Assembly (NCBI GenBank): GCA_031373695.1
Contig: JANMNC010000183.1
Span: forward strand, 1 to 8,342
Direction of reading: 5' to 3'
From: Methylotenera_A sp031373695
GTDB taxonomy: Bacteria > Pseudomonadota > Gammaproteobacteria > Burkholderiales > Methylophilaceae
Length of the DNA: 8,342 bases
Shown: positions 7,465 through 8,342 of the stretch, one piece after another
How the letters are laid out: each line of letters opens with the position of its first letter
How positions within the stretch are numbered: the first letter of the stretch is position 1
The notes under the pieces: generated by a model
What the model was told of the DNA's origin: nothing
What the model saw: the letters and a program-made list of their open reading frames with translations, nothing else
Database searches by the model: none
Program-made: the position numbers and the translations under genes

Positions 7465-7523
7465 AATATTAACTAGCCTAAAAATTCACTAGCTTAAAAT
7501 TGACCTAGTTTAAAATTTACTAG
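7460..7523 (-). repeat. Four imperfect CTAG-led tandem repeats in the rpoZ leader
   Basis: Read on the - strand, four units follow one another: CTAGTAAATTTTAAA, CTAGGTCAATTTTAAG, CTAGTGAATTTTTAGG and CTAGTTAATATTAAAGG, of 15, 16, 16 and 17 nt. They share a CTAG start and an AATTTTA-like core. They fill most of the 100-nt gmk-rpoZ gap, and the last unit merges into the rpoZ ribosome site. They could be operator sites, a transcript structure, or decayed tandem duplication. The first two CTAGs also form the arms of an inverted repeat. Confidence 0.6.
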
Positions 7524-7525
7524 GT
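7503..7525. repeat. Inverted repeat between gmk and rpoZ
   Basis: ACCTAGT (7503-7509) and ACTAGGT (7519-7525) are perfect 7-bp inverted arms around a 9-nt AT-only loop. In the - strand transcript this would be a hairpin 26 nt past the gmk stop, followed by CAATTTTAAG. That tract is too short and interrupted for a confident intrinsic terminator, but partial attenuation is conceivable. Confidence 0.45.
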
Positions 7526-7551
7526 AAGCGATTGGCTAAGCAAATAACTTA

Positions 7552-8163
7552 CTAAGTTAGCGCTTGAATCAGCGCGGCATATCGCTGAATTTGTGTGCCG
7601 GCTTTAAGGCGATGTGTGCGAATAATCGCCATTAAATCTTGTAAAGCCACATCGAAGTTATCATTGATTGTAACATAATCGAACTCAACCACGTGGCGCA
7701 TTTCGTCACGCGCCGCCGCTACTCGTTGATTAATAACCTCAATGCTATCTTGACCGCGGTTATTTAAACGCTGCGCCAACGTTTCGACTGATGGCGGCAA
7801 AATAAAAATACCAATACTTTGCGCATAAATATTACGCACTTGCGCAGCGCCCTGCCAATCAATTTCTAAAATAACATCATACCCAGCCTGCAAGGCAGTA
7901 TCTACCGCGCTTTGCGAGGTGCCATATTGAGCACCATGTACTGCAGCGCTTTCTAAAAAACCACCTGTTTCTAATATTTGTGAAAATTGCGCTTGGCTTA
8001 CAAAATGATAATGTGTGCCGTTTTCTTCACCAACCCTTGGCTGGCGAGTGGTGTGCGAAATAGAGAGCTTTACTTGGCTATCGCGAGCTAACAATTCTTT
8101 AACTAAGCTAGTTTTACCTGCGCCAGATGCGGCTGTAACAATAAATAAATTACCGGCAATCAT
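7552..8163 (-). CDS. gmk: Guanylate kinase
   Basis: Gmk phosphorylates GMP (and dGMP) to GDP with ATP in the cytosol, feeding GTP and (p)ppGpp pools. From the ATG at 8163 it is 203 residues, the normal size. The P-loop ASGAGKTS is at residues 12-19 within NLFIVTAASGAGKTSL. The GMP-binding segment shows SISHTTRQPRVGE (about 34-46) and GGFLESAAVHGAQYGTS (67-83, with E71 and Y80). ILEIDWQGA (about 98-106) is also diagnostic. In-frame TTG (8175) and GTG (8172) codons upstream would add up to four residues. I prefer the ATG because family members begin about there and it sits 2 nt after the preceding stop, suggesting translational coupling. It opens the conserved gmk-rpoZ-spoT run. Confidence 0.96.
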   Translation of the reverse strand: MIAGNLFIVTAASGAGKTSLVKELLARDSQVKLSISHTTRQPRVGEENGTHYHFVSQAQFSQILETGGFLESAAVHGAQYGTSQSAVDTALQAGYDVILEIDWQGAAQVRNIYAQSIGIFILPPSVETLAQRLNNRGQDSIEVINQRVAAARDEMRHVVEFDYVTINDNFDVALQDLMAIIRTHRLKAGTQIQRYAALIQALT

Positions 8164-8165
8164 CT

Positions 8166-8342
8166 TTAACACCAATCTGGGCTTGGTAAAGCTGAAAAAA
8201 CTTGCTTAAGCCCAGCACCCCAGCCTTGCCTCACTGTTGAATAATAAGGGTCGTTTTCTGTAATGCGCTGTTTGCAATCGGCATGAAAGCTATCAACGCG
8301 ATAAATTAACAAATCAATGGGTGCGGCGACAGACACATTGCT
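8166..8342 (-). CDS. Anbu-type proteasome-like peptidase, C-terminal end (5' partial)
   Basis: An open frame enters from the right edge on the - strand and ends at TAA (8168-8166), giving 58 visible residues. The segment SNVSVAAPIDLLIYRVDSF resembles the SNLSVGPPLDLLVYRRD block of Anbu (ancestral beta subunit) proteins. The tail DPYYSTVRQGWGAGLKQVFS ending in ALPSPDWC fits the family's C-terminus. Anbu proteins are Ntn-hydrolase-fold relatives of HslV and proteasome beta subunits that form ring-like assemblies. The N-terminal catalytic residue lies outside the window, so activity cannot be judged. The stop is 2 nt before the gmk ATG, so the two are probably co-translated. The identification rests on recalled family patterns in a short piece. 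Confidence 0.7.
   Translation of the reverse strand, partial: SNVSVAAPIDLLIYRVDSFHADCKQRITENDPYYSTVRQGWGAGLKQVFSALPSPDWC

Noticed and set aside
8164..8175. TTG (8175) or GTG (8172) as the gmk start
   Set aside because: They would add up to four residues not expected from the family; the ATG at 8163 gives a normal N-terminus and follows the upstream stop by 2 nt.

Overview
The window looks like an ordinary housekeeping region of an AT-leaning betaproteobacterium. Three things suggest this: the ubiquinone genes ubiC and ubiA, a single bifunctional Rel/SpoT, and a FimV/HubP-like pole protein. A Methylophilaceae-type genome would fit, but that placement comes from general resemblance and not from a search. 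I see no tRNA, rRNA, CRISPR array, insertion sequence, phage gene or obvious novel system.

Layout: one gene on the + strand, cut by the left edge (2-1177), encodes the C-terminal part of a membrane-anchored FimV-like protein. It converges on a run of seven genes on the - strand. In transcription order, from right to left, these are: the C-terminal end of an Anbu-type proteasome-like protease (8342-8166, cut by the right edge), gmk, rpoZ, spoT/rel, recG, ubiC and ubiA. The gaps are 2 nt (anbu/gmk), 100 nt (gmk/rpoZ), 83 nt (rpoZ/spoT), 57 nt (spoT/recG), a 4-nt overlap (recG/ubiC) and 124 nt (ubiC/ubiA). This spacing fits a single long operon, possibly with internal promoters. The order gmk-rpoZ-spoT-recG recalls the E. 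coli gmk-rpoZ-spoT-trmH-recG operon without trmH, and ubiC-ubiA are added at its end.

How the genes work together: Gmk supplies GDP, which feeds the GTP/GDP pool used for (p)ppGpp synthesis. SpoT/Rel makes and destroys (p)ppGpp. The omega subunit (RpoZ) forms part of one ppGpp-binding site on RNA polymerase. RecG remodels stalled replication forks. UbiC and UbiA carry out the first two committed steps of ubiquinone synthesis. The Anbu protease is translationally adjacent to gmk, and its role here is unknown.

No gene-free stretch exceeds 300 bases. The spacers do hold structure that the genes do not explain. There are three perfect 13-bp tandem repeats between the convergent gene ends and four imperfect 15-17-nt CTAG-led repeats in the rpoZ leader. 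A possible dispersed repeat lies between ubiC and ubiA, and several spacers hold short inverted repeats that lack the U-tract of a canonical terminator.
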